Below, one piece after another: positions 6,434 through 13,966 of a stretch of 24,998 nt of DNA. This stretch comes from a virus, in IMG/VR virus record IMGVR_UViG_3300010392_000670, positions 1 through 24,998 of that record. One strand, 5' to 3'. Below the pieces are notes generated by a model. That model was not told where the DNA came from. It did no database searches and worked only from the letters and a program-made list of their open reading frames with translations. Both the position numbers and the translations under genes were made by a program. Numbering within the stretch: position 1 is the first letter of the stretch; the number at the start of each line of letters is the position of its first letter.

Positions 6434-6555
6434 TGAGTAAGAACACACGTTATAAACGAAAAAGTAAAAAGGTGTATGCTTCCTGGATAGACATTCCTAT
6501 AATGAGCTTAGATGGTTTGGAAATTAGATATCATAGAATTTATTTTATAGTATGA
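6433..6555 (+). CDS. Small basic protein (40 aa) between the terminase genes
   Basis: A 40-codon frame starting MSKNTRYKRKSKKVYASW and ending IYFIV. It is joined tightly to both neighbours: its ATG overlaps the upstream TAA by one base (TAATG at 6431-6435), and its TGA overlaps the ATG of the large terminase (ATGA at 6552-6555). Such coupling on both sides is strong evidence that it is translated. The first 13 residues are very basic (six K/R in KRKSKK and around), then comes an aromatic and hydrophobic tail (W18, Y33, Y37). It could bind DNA or bridge the terminase subunits, but no family is recognised. Confidence 0.6.
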   Translation: MSKNTRYKRKSKKVYASWIDIPIMSLDGLEIRYHRIYFIV

Positions 6556-8054
6556 GCCAAGTTGAAGATAAAAAAGCCATTGCTTTTTGGGATAAATATG
6601 TACAGGACTTAATACGCAGTACTGTTGTAGATCATTCTGAAACGCAAGAGGATAAACTAAAACGTATTGAGCAGCTGGAAAAAGATAATGAAGCTTGGTT
6701 TAAATACTACTTTCCAAACTATTACACCAGCGAGCCAGCTCCTTTTCATAAACGATCTACCAGACGTATTATGAATAATCCTGAATGGTATGAGGTTAGA
6801 GCTTGGAGTAGAGAGCTTGCAAAATCTTCTCGTACCATGATGGAAGTTATGAAGCTCACACTAACCAAACAAAAACGGTTTGTGTTGCTTATAAGTGCCA
6901 ACTTAGATAGTGCTACCAAATTACTGAAGCCATATAAATTAAACCTGGAAAACAACCAACGTATCATTAATGATTATGGTAAGCAAATGACCTTTGGTGA
7001 TTGGACAGATACTGCGTTTAACACCAAGCATGGAGTGTCCTTTGTGGCTTTAGGTGCAAGGCAGTCTCCTAGAGGTTTGCGTAATGAAGAGATACGACCA
7101 GATATTATTTTAATGGATGATTTTGATACTGATGTAGATTGTAGAAACCCTGACATTGTAGATCAAAAATGGGATTGGTTTGAGCAAGCTGTATTGGCAA
7201 CACGTTCCATTTCAAAATCATTATTGGTATTGTGGTGTGGTAACATTATTGCTGAAAATTGCTGTATTAAAAGAGCCATAAAAAAAGCTGATAAGGCTGA
7301 TGTTATTAATATTCGTGACAAAGAAGGCAACAGCTCTTGGCCACAAAAAAACACAGAAGCACTTATTGATATTGCTTTACGAACCATGAGTTGGGCTTCC
7401 ATTCAAAAGGAATACTACAACACACCTATTGTGCTTGGTAAGGTGTTTAAGAGTCTTACTTATGGTAAAATGCGACCATTACGAGATTATAAATTTCTGG
7501 TGGCTTATACAGATCCATCGTACAAGAAAAAAGGCGACTATAAAGCTACAGCTCTAATTGGTAGATGGAAAAACGAATACCATGTATTACGTATGCATTG
7601 CGCTCAAACCACCACTGCAAAAATGTTGGATTGGAACTACGAAATACAAAAAGACTTTGGCTCTAAAGTACCAATCTACTATTATATTGAATGGCCTTGG
7701 ATTGACGACCCAATTAAGCTTGAAATAAAAGAAGCCAACAAACGTCATGGTGTGGCCATACATCCTAAAGCAGATGAGCGTAAAAAGCCTGATAAGTACC
7801 ACAGGATTGAGAGTAATCTTGAACCTATAAACAGAGCTGGTAAACTTGTATTTAATGAGCAGCTTAGAGATACTGAAGAAATGCAAGCAGCTGAAGGTCA
7901 ATTTTTAGCACTCTCACCAAAAAGTAGAGCCAATGATGATGCTCCTGATGCTGTTGAAGGTGCAAAATGGGTTGTAGATAGCAAAACATCTGCCAATATG
8001 AATTTAATTTCAACACAAAAATATCAACGCAGAAACTCTGCAAAACACTTTTAA
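6552..8054 (+). CDS. Terminase large subunit (Mu gp28-like)
   Basis: A 500-residue packaging motor. The ATPase half shows a deviant Walker A (SRELAKSS, about residues 86-93), a following strand with RFVLLISAN, the ARQSPRGLRNEEIRPD block, and Walker B IILMDD (185-190). A motif-III-like strand is LLVLWCGN (224-231). The nuclease half has the RNase H-like pattern: D321 in VAYTDPSYKKKGDYKA, E380 in YYYIEWPW, and D466 in NDDAPDAVEG. Length and order match complete terminases. It pumps DNA into the prohead through the portal and cuts it when the head is full. It lies directly after the 40-aa gene (4-nt overlap) and 2 nt before the connector gene. Confidence 0.92.
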   Translation: MSQVEDKKAIAFWDKYVQDLIRSTVVDHSETQEDKLKRIEQLEKDNEAWFKYYFPNYYTSEPAPFHKRSTRRIMNNPEWYEVRAWSRELAKSSRTMMEVMKLTLTKQKRFVLLISANLDSATKLLKPYKLNLENNQRIINDYGKQMTFGDWTDTAFNTKHGVSFVALGARQSPRGLRNEEIRPDIILMDDFDTDVDCRNPDIVDQKWDWFEQAVLATRSISKSLLVLWCGNIIAENCCIKRAIKKADKADVINIRDKEGNSSWPQKNTEALIDIALRTMSWASIQKEYYNTPIVLGKVFKSLTYGKMRPLRDYKFLVAYTDPSYKKKGDYKATALIGRWKNEYHVLRMHCAQTTTAKMLDWNYEIQKDFGSKVPIYYYIEWPWIDDPIKLEIKEANKRHGVAIHPKADERKKPDKYHRIESNLEPINRAGKLVFNEQLRDTEEMQAAEGQFLALSPKSRANDDAPDAVEGAKWVVDSKTSANMNLISTQKYQRRNSAKHF

Positions 8055-8056
8055 TT

Positions 8057-8464
8057 ATGCTACTAGAAGCCGACTTAAAAACACATTTATACACTGAGCA
8101 AATTACAACCATTAGCCGAAGCGACAGCACGTTAATTGATGAGGCTATTGCAGCTGCTATTGGTGAAGCCAAAGGCTATTTGTCACGCTATGATATTGAT
8201 ACCATTTTTGCCGAAACTGGCTCTGCAAGAGATAAAACCTTACTCATGTGGTTAAAAGATATAGCTACTTGGCACTTTATCACATTGGCTAATGCAGCAG
8301 CTGATGATGATTTTAGAGAAAGCCGATACAACTCAGCTATAAAATGGCTTAAAGATGTACAAAGTGGTAAAACTGTGCCTTATGGTTGGCCACTAAATAC
8401 CACTACAGGATTAGATACCTCGTTTCATGTAACCAGTGAAACCAAACGAGAAACAAAATACTAA
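8057..8464 (+). CDS. gp36-like head completion/connector protein (DUF1320 type)
   Basis: A 135-residue, mostly helical protein. It shows the pattern of the Mu gp36 family: an early 'L.TH.Y..QI..I...D...ID.AIAAAIGEAKGYLSRYDID' helix pair, a central helix around LLMWLKDIATWHFITLA, then 'RESRYNSAIKWLKDVQSGK', and a C-terminal extended tail (WPLNTTTGLDTSFHV). This recalls HK97 gp6-type head-tail connectors that ring the underside of the portal. It lies between the large terminase and the portal, which suits a neck component. The call rests on pattern memory and position; no catalytic residue is expected. Confidence 0.7.
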   Translation: MLLEADLKTHLYTEQITTISRSDSTLIDEAIAAAIGEAKGYLSRYDIDTIFAETGSARDKTLLMWLKDIATWHFITLANAAADDDFRESRYNSAIKWLKDVQSGKTVPYGWPLNTTTGLDTSFHVTSETKRETKY

Positions 8465-8481
8465 ATTAAAAACGCTTTATA

Positions 8482-11091
8482 ATGGCTAAAACTTTATTTA
8501 AGGAGAAAAACGTTACACCACCTGGAGGTGGAACTGCTCCAATAGTAATACAAAAAATTGAAGTACGTCCAGTTAGCAGAACTGAGCAAGATATACCAAA
8601 ATGGCGCAAGGCTTTACAAAGTGCTGAAGCTAGAACACCTCGCAGAACCTTATTGTATGATCTCTATGCTGATGTAGTTTTAGATGGCCATGTTGAAGCT
8701 GTAATTGGTAAACGTATTGATGCTGTAACCACAGCCAACTGGCAATTTGTAGATAAGGAAGGTAAACCAGTTGATGAGATTAACAATGTAATTGATAGCG
8801 TTGGCTTTGATGATTTGGTTGCCGAAATTATAAACTCCAAATTTTGGGGTTACTCTATTATGGAGCCACAATTTTGGAAAAACCATAGTGGCAAATGGGA
8901 AGTCTCAGCAAACTTATTGCCTCGTTTAAACTACAGACCACATTTAGGCATTGTTGCATACCAAGCTCTTGGTGATGATGGTATAAACATACGTGAAGGT
9001 ATTTATGCCAAAACCGTTATGGAAGTTGGCAACCCAAAAGATTTAGGCTTACTACTTAAAGCTGCGCAATATGCCATTTTAAAACGTGGTGGTGTTGGTG
9101 ATTATGCCATGTTTGTACAAGTATTTGGCAGACCAATTATTGATGCAGTTTGGGATGGCTTTGACGAAGCACAACGTGTACAGCTTCAGGAAAGTTTAAA
9201 CATTGGAGCTGGTGGTGTTATTGTACGTCCTGATGGTACGCAAGTAAACTTAATGGATGGTGCAAATGGCCAAAGCACTATACATAATGACTTTATTAAG
9301 TTTTTAAATAAAGAGATTAGTAAATCATTACTTGGTACTACTGAAACGGTTGAAAGCTCTGACACTAGTGGTTATGCACAAAGCAAAACGCATGGTGAGC
9401 AAGATGATAACAAACATGAAAGTGATATCACCTTTACTCGCAAAGTACTTAACAGTCGTTTTATAAAAGTATTGGAAGCTGCTGGCTTTAACACTCAAGG
9501 TGGTGAGTTTATGATTCAAGGTGATGAAGTTGACCTGGATAAAAAGGAAAACTATGAGATTCACAAATCATTGGTTACAGATTTAAACTTACCAGTTGAA
9601 GATGATTTCTTTTATGAAACCTACAGCATCCCAAAGCCTGAAAACTACGAGGCTTTAAAAAAGGAACGTGAGGCCATAAAGCAAAGCATTCAAAATGCTA
9701 AAACAGAAGATCCTGAAGCCAACAAAAAAGTTGACCCTAAAAAAGCAAATGAAGATCCTGAAGAGGATGAAGTGAAACTAAGTTGGTACAAACGCATTGT
9801 CCGTTTTTTTTTGAACGCTCCAGCGGAGACGACTGGAGCAACCCTTGGACATCACCACACCATTAATCTTGGTTTTACGCCAACGCATAATGATGATGAG
9901 TTAATACGACGTATTTATGCTACACATGGCAAAATGACGTTTGATTTTGCACTGTTTAATAATACTATTAAAAGCCTTTTAAAAGGTTTTAAAAAGGGTT
10001 GGCATAAAGATTTTACAACGCTGAGTTTTGCACCAGGTTTTGAGTATGATATTGACGACCCAATGCTACTTACAGCCTTTGAGCAAAATTTATTTAAGTT
10101 TGCTGGCGCAAAAACACTAGCGCAAATTCAAGCCTTAAATGAGTTGTTTAGAAAAAGTAAAAGCTTCAGCGAGTTTTACAACGAAGCCATTAAGCTAGTT
10201 GGTGTGTACAACAAAGATTGGTTAGAAACCGAGTACAACACAGCTGTATTAACTGGTGAAGCTGCTGCAACTTACCACAGACTTATTAAGCAAGTACATA
10301 TTTTTCCGTATTGGGAATATAAAACTGTTGGTGATGAGCATGTAAGACACTCACACCAGTTGTTGGAAGGACTCATTTTGCCAGCCAACGATCCTCGATG
10401 GCTTAAAATATTTCCTCCAAACGGTTGGAATTGCAGATGCTATGTTGCACCACGTTTACCTAATGAGTTTGACGTGTCTAAGCTGGCGCAAATGCAAGCC
10501 AAAGCAGATGCCTATATAAACAGTCCATCGTTTTCTAAAGAAGCAGCACAAGGTTGGGGCGTTAATCGTGGAGCTATTGGTGAAGTCTTTGCAGCTAACC
10601 AAATGTATGTACATAAGTTTCCTGGTATGTCTAGCAAACTGCTTAATAAACTTGGAGCTTCAGATTTTGATTTGCAAAGCTACAGCCAAGCTAAAAAAGT
10701 AGCTTCTACTGAAGTGCCTGAGTTTGAAAACACAGTAACAGAGTGGTTTGATGCCTTAGAAATAGTTGATGATTTAAAAGTGCTTAGAGATTACAACAAA
10801 CGACCATTACTGGTTAATACCAGCAACGTTAATGCTATTGTTGCAGAGCAAGGTGATAAAGGCAAATTATTGGCTGGTTTGGAAGAGCTGTTAAAGTCTC
10901 CAGATGAAGTATGGCTCAATGGTACTGAGCTAGAAGATTTGGTTTACATTAAATACTATAAAGGTAAAACCCTTATTGCATTGGCTAAAGTGCTTGGTGG
11001 TAAGCTAGAACTCAATACCTGGTTTGTGCTTCAGGAAGTTAAAAAAGTGATTAATACGTACAGACGTGGTTTACTTGTATTTGGGAAATAA
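8482..11091 (+). CDS. Portal - MuF minor head protein - PBECR-type nuclease domain fusion
   Basis: A single 869-residue frame holds three modules. Residues about 20-400 are a Mu gp29/DUF935-type portal (VSRTEQDIPKWRKALQSAE; LLYDLYADVVLDGHVEAVIGKR; GYSIMEPQFW; KEISKSLLGTTETVES). Residues 403-436 are an acidic/lysine linker. Residues about 470-675 are a Mu F-like head morphogenesis domain, with the family block FPYWEYKTVGDEHVRHSHQL, then DPRW, PPNGWNCRC. Residues about 740-866 form a separate domain with ELLKSPDEVWLNG, LVYIKYYKGKTLIAL and LNTWFVLQEVKK. I recognise this as the phage Barnase-EndoU-ColicinE5/D-RelE-like (PBECR) nuclease type known to be attached to MuF proteins. Portal and F are separate genes in Mu. 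The portal should be a 12-mer, so every virion would carry many MuF and nuclease copies. The stop overlaps the next start (TAATG). Confidence 0.88.
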   Translation: MAKTLFKEKNVTPPGGGTAPIVIQKIEVRPVSRTEQDIPKWRKALQSAEARTPRRTLLYDLYADVVLDGHVEAVIGKRIDAVTTANWQFVDKEGKPVDEINNVIDSVGFDDLVAEIINSKFWGYSIMEPQFWKNHSGKWEVSANLLPRLNYRPHLGIVAYQALGDDGINIREGIYAKTVMEVGNPKDLGLLLKAAQYAILKRGGVGDYAMFVQVFGRPIIDAVWDGFDEAQRVQLQESLNIGAGGVIVRPDGTQVNLMDGANGQSTIHNDFIKFLNKEISKSLLGTTETVESSDTSGYAQSKTHGEQDDNKHESDITFTRKVLNSRFIKVLEAAGFNTQGGEFMIQGDEVDLDKKENYEIHKSLVTDLNLPVEDDFFYETYSIPKPENYEALKKEREAIKQSIQNAKTEDPEANKKVDPKKANEDPEEDEVKLSWYKRIVRFFLNAPAETTGATLGHHHTINLGFTPTHNDDELIRRIYATHGKMTFDFALFNNTIKSLLKGFKKGWHKDFTTLSFAPGFEYDIDDPMLLTAFEQNLFKFAGAKTLAQIQALNELFRKSKSFSEFYNEAIKLVGVYNKDWLETEYNTAVLTGEAAATYHRLIKQVHIFPYWEYKTVGDEHVRHSHQLLEGLILPANDPRWLKIFPPNGWNCRCYVAPRLPNEFDVSKLAQMQAKADAYINSPSFSKEAAQGWGVNRGAIGEVFAANQMYVHKFPGMSSKLLNKLGASDFDLQSYSQAKKVASTEVPEFENTVTEWFDALEIVDDLKVLRDYNKRPLLVNTSNVNAIVAEQGDKGKLLAGLEELLKSPDEVWLNGTELEDLVYIKYYKGKTLIALAKVLGGKLELNTWFVLQEVKKVINTYRRGLLVFGK

Positions 11092-11597
11092 TGAGTTACG
11101 AACAGCAAATAAATGTATGGTTTGAGCAGTTTGACCACAGAATGCATGTTGATATTCCGAACATTATTGCTGAAACAGCAACCGAGTTTTTCCAGGACAG
11201 ATTTAAAACCCAAGAATGGGATAAAATACCTTGGCAACCATTACAGCCAAAATACGCAGCCAAAAAAGGACGTGGACGTGGACGCATTTTAACAGCCTCT
11301 GGTAGGTTGCAACGTAGCATAAGACCAAGCATTGTAAAACCGAACCAAGTACGTATAAGTGCTGGTAATAGCAGAGTGCCTTATGCCAAAATACACAATG
11401 AAGGTTTGCGAGTAAAAGGCTTGGTAAAAGTAAAAGCACACCCAACCAGAAACTTTATGGGAAAAGGCAAAACTGTACAAATTAAAGCACATAGCAGAAA
11501 TGTAGATTTTACCATGCCACAGCGTCAATTTATGGGTCACTCCAAATACTTAAATGCTGTTTTAATAGATAAATTAACAAAACATTTTAACTCATGA
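11091..11597 (+). CDS. Phage virion morphogenesis protein (Mu gpG-like, Phage_tail_S type)
   Basis: A 168-residue protein whose ATG overlaps the stop of the portal fusion by one base. Its N-terminal helix (NVWFEQFDHRMHVDIPNIIAETATEFFQDRF) is followed by the family signature: 'W..L.P.Y...K......ILTASGRLQRSI', then 'ISAGNSRVPYAKIHNEG', and a late RQFMGHS. This matches the virion morphogenesis family to which Mu G and P2 gpS belong, acting at head-tail joining or tail completion. The gene order portal/F then G is the Mu order. The region between (KKGRGRGR; VKVKAHPTRNFMGKGKTVQIKA) is strongly basic, plausible for contact with DNA at the neck. Confidence 0.85.
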   Translation: MSYEQQINVWFEQFDHRMHVDIPNIIAETATEFFQDRFKTQEWDKIPWQPLQPKYAAKKGRGRGRILTASGRLQRSIRPSIVKPNQVRISAGNSRVPYAKIHNEGLRVKGLVKVKAHPTRNFMGKGKTVQIKAHSRNVDFTMPQRQFMGHSKYLNAVLIDKLTKHFNS

Positions 11598-12031
11598 AAA
11601 CATTATATGAAGCTCTTATAGCAAGGCTTGAAGCCGAAGTACCAGAACTGAAATGGATAGACCTTGAAAAAGGACAAATGAATTTTAGCAGACCACCAAT
11701 TGTGTTTCCAGCTGCTTTAATACAACTACAACTGCCAAAGGCCGAAAACCTAAACAGCACCAAACAAGAGTGTGCTGCACTAATAACCATTAGACTGTGT
11801 TTTGATTTTACAGGAGAAACCAGCAACATTACACCTGAAGCTGATAGACTTGACAGCTTAAACTATTTTGATATAAAACAAAAGGTATATAAAGCTCTAC
11901 AAGGTTGGAGTACTACTGAAATGAATACCTTAAAACGTGTGAATGAGTTTGATGAGTTAAGACCAGATCAATACAAAGTGTCTGGTATAAGTTTTACCAC
12001 CTCGTATCTGGACTTTACTGCTGCTGTTTAA
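11594..12031 (+). CDS. Possible tail terminator / neck protein, last gene of the rightward operon
   Basis: A 145-residue protein overlapping the gpG-like gene by ATGA. It starts with a helix (MKTLYEALIARLEAEVPELKW) and then alternates strands and helices: PIVFPAALIQLQL, ALITIRLCFDF, DIKQKVYKALQGW, and a final strand GISFTTSYLDFTAAV. This short alpha/beta plan and position after gpG suit a tail terminator or neck protein, like the gp37/DUF1834-type proteins of Mu relatives, but I see no diagnostic motif. Its stop overlaps the stop of the convergent gene at 12028, so transcription from both sides meets here. The bidirectional terminator at 12412-12439 lies downstream, beyond that convergent gene. 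Confidence 0.6.
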   Translation: MKTLYEALIARLEAEVPELKWIDLEKGQMNFSRPPIVFPAALIQLQLPKAENLNSTKQECAALITIRLCFDFTGETSNITPEADRLDSLNYFDIKQKVYKALQGWSTTEMNTLKRVNEFDELRPDQYKVSGISFTTSYLDFTAAV

Positions 12032-12351
12032 TTTTTATTAGACCAATTAAGCCAAGGATAAAGCTTACGAAGCTCGTTAGTAGATAAGGTTTGTTTTACC
12101 AAATGGTTAATGAGATCTAACCGAAGCTCCAGCTCTCTAATGACTGTGTTTGGTTGTATAAAAAACTCTTGGTGTAGGTTAATAATGCAATCATCATAAC
12201 GTAGTCTGCAAATAATAGCGTGGTAATAATACCTATGAGCCATAACGTCTCTGCGAGCTTCTATGCTAGTGTTGCGCTTTTTGTATTGGCCAACTCCAGG
12301 AGTAAACTCTGGTACTACATTATTGTAAAGCTTGTTTTTGCCTCGTTGCAT
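12028..12351 (-). CDS. Conserved small phage protein of unknown function at the early/late junction
   Basis: A 107-residue protein, MQRGKNKLYNNVVPEFTPGV. The core 'SIEARRDVMAHRYYYHAIICRLRYDDCIINLHQEFFIQPNTVIREL' and the ending 'NELRKLYPWLNW' match my memory of a small protein recurrent in Bacteroidetes Mu-like prophages, of no known role. The segment RYDDCIINLHQEFFIQPNTVIREL could fold as a helix-turn-helix, so DNA binding is plausible. It stands alone: its own -7-like element is at 12366-12373, a terminator lies upstream, and its stop overlaps that of the convergent structural operon. A lone regulator-sized gene between the early and structural blocks occupies a place analogous to Mu's middle and late activators, but it does not look like Mor/C. 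That role is a guess. Confidence 0.65.
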   Translation of the reverse strand: MQRGKNKLYNNVVPEFTPGVGQYKKRNTSIEARRDVMAHRYYYHAIICRLRYDDCIINLHQEFFIQPNTVIRELELRLDLINHLVKQTLSTNELRKLYPWLNWSNKN

Positions 12352-12365
12352 TTGAAGATATAAAG

Positions 12366-12373
12366 CAAAACTA
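12366..12373 (-). promoter_or_regulatory. Bacteroidetes-type -7 element for the gene at 12351
   Basis: On the minus strand the octamer TAGTTTTG fits the Bacteroidetes -7 consensus TAnnTTTG exactly. It ends 15 nt before the ATG at 12351, giving a short leader. A matching -33 TTG is not evident at the usual spacing, so this is a partial promoter call. Confidence 0.45.
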
Positions 12374-12411
12374 TAAAATAATGTAGTGTGTGTAAAAAAA
12401 AGTTAGGACAC

Positions 12412-12439
12412 AAAAAAACCCTCTGGTTGGAGGGTTTTT
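12412..12439. terminator. Bidirectional intrinsic terminator
   Basis: A perfect 10-bp inverted repeat AAAAACCCTC / GAGGGTTTTT (12414-12423 with 12430-12439) has a 6-nt loop. A run of seven A (12412-12418) on the left and five T (12435-12439) on the right mean that transcripts in either direction end in a U-run. Leftward, it closes the early/accessory operon 19 nt after the stop of the secreted-protein gene (12458). Rightward, it can stop read-through from the structural operon ending at 12031. Confidence 0.85.
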
Positions 12440-12457
12440 ATTCATAGTTTAGGGAGT

Positions 12458-13024
12458 TTACCAATCATTTTCTTTAATACCTTTTTGAAGTGCTGTGATA
12501 TAACCATTAATCCAACGTTCTAATAAGGCTTTAATTTCTTTTTTGATAACAAAATAGTTATTGTCTTTATTGCTAAACATCCAAATACACTCTATCTCAA
12601 CACGATTTGGTGAATCTTCGGAACACACATACATTTTATATTCTTTTTCATAAAACGTTCTAGTTAATCCAATTATTTTTGGTTGAAATTTCACTTTACC
12701 TTCCTTAAACTGAATTATCATATTATAGCGCATTGAGTATGTGTATAAACCATCATCTAAATTTTGTGAAATAGCTTCAACCACAATAGATTCATCAGCA
12801 TGTGGTGTAATCACAGTTTTAGGACTTACATAAAAACTATTCAATGTTGTTAAAGATGCATTGTATAATGCCTTTTGAGTTTTATTCGGAAACTCCAACA
12901 CTATAAAATTATTTATTGAATCCATTGTTTTAAAACCATCATGGAGCAGTTGCATTTTTGATATACTATCCTGAGCATAGGCTACAGAACATATCAGACA
13001 GACTATGTATAATAATTTTTTCAT
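12458..13024 (-). CDS. Secreted DUF4468-like protein (prophage cargo)
   Basis: A 188-residue protein with a clear Sec signal peptide: MKKLLYIVCLICSVAYAQ, cleavage probably after the AYAQ region. The mature part carries features of DUF4468 (TBP-like fold), a periplasmic domain common in Bacteroidetes: FPNKTQKALYNASLTTLNSFY, then SPKTVI, and the strand pair YSMRYNMIIQFKEGKVKFQP. This domain is of cellular type and has no known role in phage growth, so the gene is a likely moron expressed from or beside the early operon. Its ATG overlaps the stop of the upstream 79-aa gene (ATGA at 13021-13024), and a strong terminator follows. Function in the envelope is unknown; alteration of the lysogen's surface is an inference. 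Confidence 0.7.
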   Translation of the reverse strand: MKKLLYIVCLICSVAYAQDSISKMQLLHDGFKTMDSINNFIVLEFPNKTQKALYNASLTTLNSFYVSPKTVITPHADESIVVEAISQNLDDGLYTYSMRYNMIIQFKEGKVKFQPKIIGLTRTFYEKEYKMYVCSEDSPNRVEIECIWMFSNKDNNYFVIKKEIKALLERWINGYITALQKGIKENDW

Positions 13025-13260
13025 GGCTTTGGTTTTAAGTTATTTTTCTCTAAATAAGGGTCTATAAGCTCTGCAAACTCTGTGAGCCAATAGTAACCCT
13101 CTTTTATCTTGTTTTGGTAGCTACTATCTTCTACCTCAAAGTTAAGCATAATACTTGCATGTGCAAATTGGCGCAAATAACTAGCAAATAATGGCTTTGG
13201 TATTACTGTAGCAAAAAACACATCAATGTCTTTTTGTGCTGGTGTATCTTGTGGTTTCAT
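13021..13260 (-). CDS. Hypothetical small protein coupled to the secreted DUF4468-like gene
   Basis: A 79-residue soluble protein, MKPQDTPAQKDIDVFF. It has aromatic-rich helices (LFASYLRQFAHASIMLNF; YYWLTEFAELIDPYLEKNNL) and no signal peptide or membrane segment. The 4-nt overlap with the downstream secreted-protein gene shows translational coupling. It starts 2 nt before the end of the Bro-N gene upstream, so all three probably form one transcript. No family is recognised. Confidence 0.55.
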   Translation of the reverse strand: MKPQDTPAQKDIDVFFATVIPKPLFASYLRQFAHASIMLNFEVEDSSYQNKIKEGYYWLTEFAELIDPYLEKNNLKPKP

Positions 13261-13261
13261 A

Positions 13262-13933
13262 CTAAAGTAGTTTTAATTGAGAGTTATTACTAAACACTTT
13301 GCTACCACTTAAAATTAGTTTAAAACCAAGTTGAGTAGTAAACCAAGCTGGATGTGTAGCACCAAATAACCATAATTTTTTAGCTAGTACTTGTTTAATA
13401 TTAAGTTTTTTAACTGCTTGTGTAACGCTAGTTTGCGAACCTATACATTTGTGAATATCTGCTATACTATACCATTTTACTTTTTTTATAGTAACAACAC
13501 GAACTGTAAAGCCATTAAATTGCTCTTTAGCAAAAGGCACGTCTCTCACATCAATAAACGTTGAAGGTAAATAGCTAGTGCTATAATAACCTTTTTTACG
13601 TATAGTTGGCAAAACCTCTTGTGTAACCCATTTTCTAAAAACACGAGCTTCAGGTTTGTTGCTTCTCATGATTAAGGCATACAATCCGCTTTCACTAATT
13701 ACTTTAACCTTACGTTTTTGAGTTGTACCATTGGAGCTGGTATAAGAAATACTTACATCAGCTTTTTCATCTTCATCTAGTGTAGATGTAGATACACTTA
13801 CATTTTTTAAAGCTAAAACCTTACAAATGTCTTTAGCAATAAAATAAGGTTCGTTTTTAATCAAGACACTAGATATCTCTTGACTTGTGGCATTAAATTG
13901 AAATGCCATTGGTGTTAAATTTTCTTTGAACAT
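13262..13933 (-). CDS. Bro-N domain antirepressor-like protein
   Basis: I use the ATG at 13933 (MFKENLTPMAFQFN, 223 residues); six more codons are open only from a GTG at 13951. The N-terminal half is a Bro-N domain: 'IKNEPYFIAKDICKVLALKNVSVSTSTLDEDEKA', then VISESGLYALIMRSNKPEA and 'FRKWVTQEVLPTIRKKGYYS', the family's hallmark ending. The C-terminal half (WYSIADIHKCIGSQTSVTQAV onward) resembles a second DNA-binding or KilA/Ant-type C-domain. Bro-N proteins in phages act as antirepressors or DNA-binding regulators. The 120-bp inverted-repeat element at 13972-14091 lies in its leader if transcription comes from upstream, which makes RNA-level control possible. Distance from the main repressor (10 kb) does not rule out an antirepressor role. 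Confidence 0.82.
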   Translation of the reverse strand: MFKENLTPMAFQFNATSQEISSVLIKNEPYFIAKDICKVLALKNVSVSTSTLDEDEKADVSISYTSSNGTTQKRKVKVISESGLYALIMRSNKPEARVFRKWVTQEVLPTIRKKGYYSTSYLPSTFIDVRDVPFAKEQFNGFTVRVVTIKKVKWYSIADIHKCIGSQTSVTQAVKKLNIKQVLAKKLWLFGATHPAWFTTQLGFKLILSGSKVFSNNSQLKLL

Positions 13934-13966
13934 ATTGAAAATATTATACACGAAACCCTCACTTTA

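Noticed and set aside
12403-12412. TTAGGACA as a further transposase end site
   Set aside because: Only eight bases match and the following A-run does not fit the T-rich continuation of the other sites; mentioned only as a weak hit.
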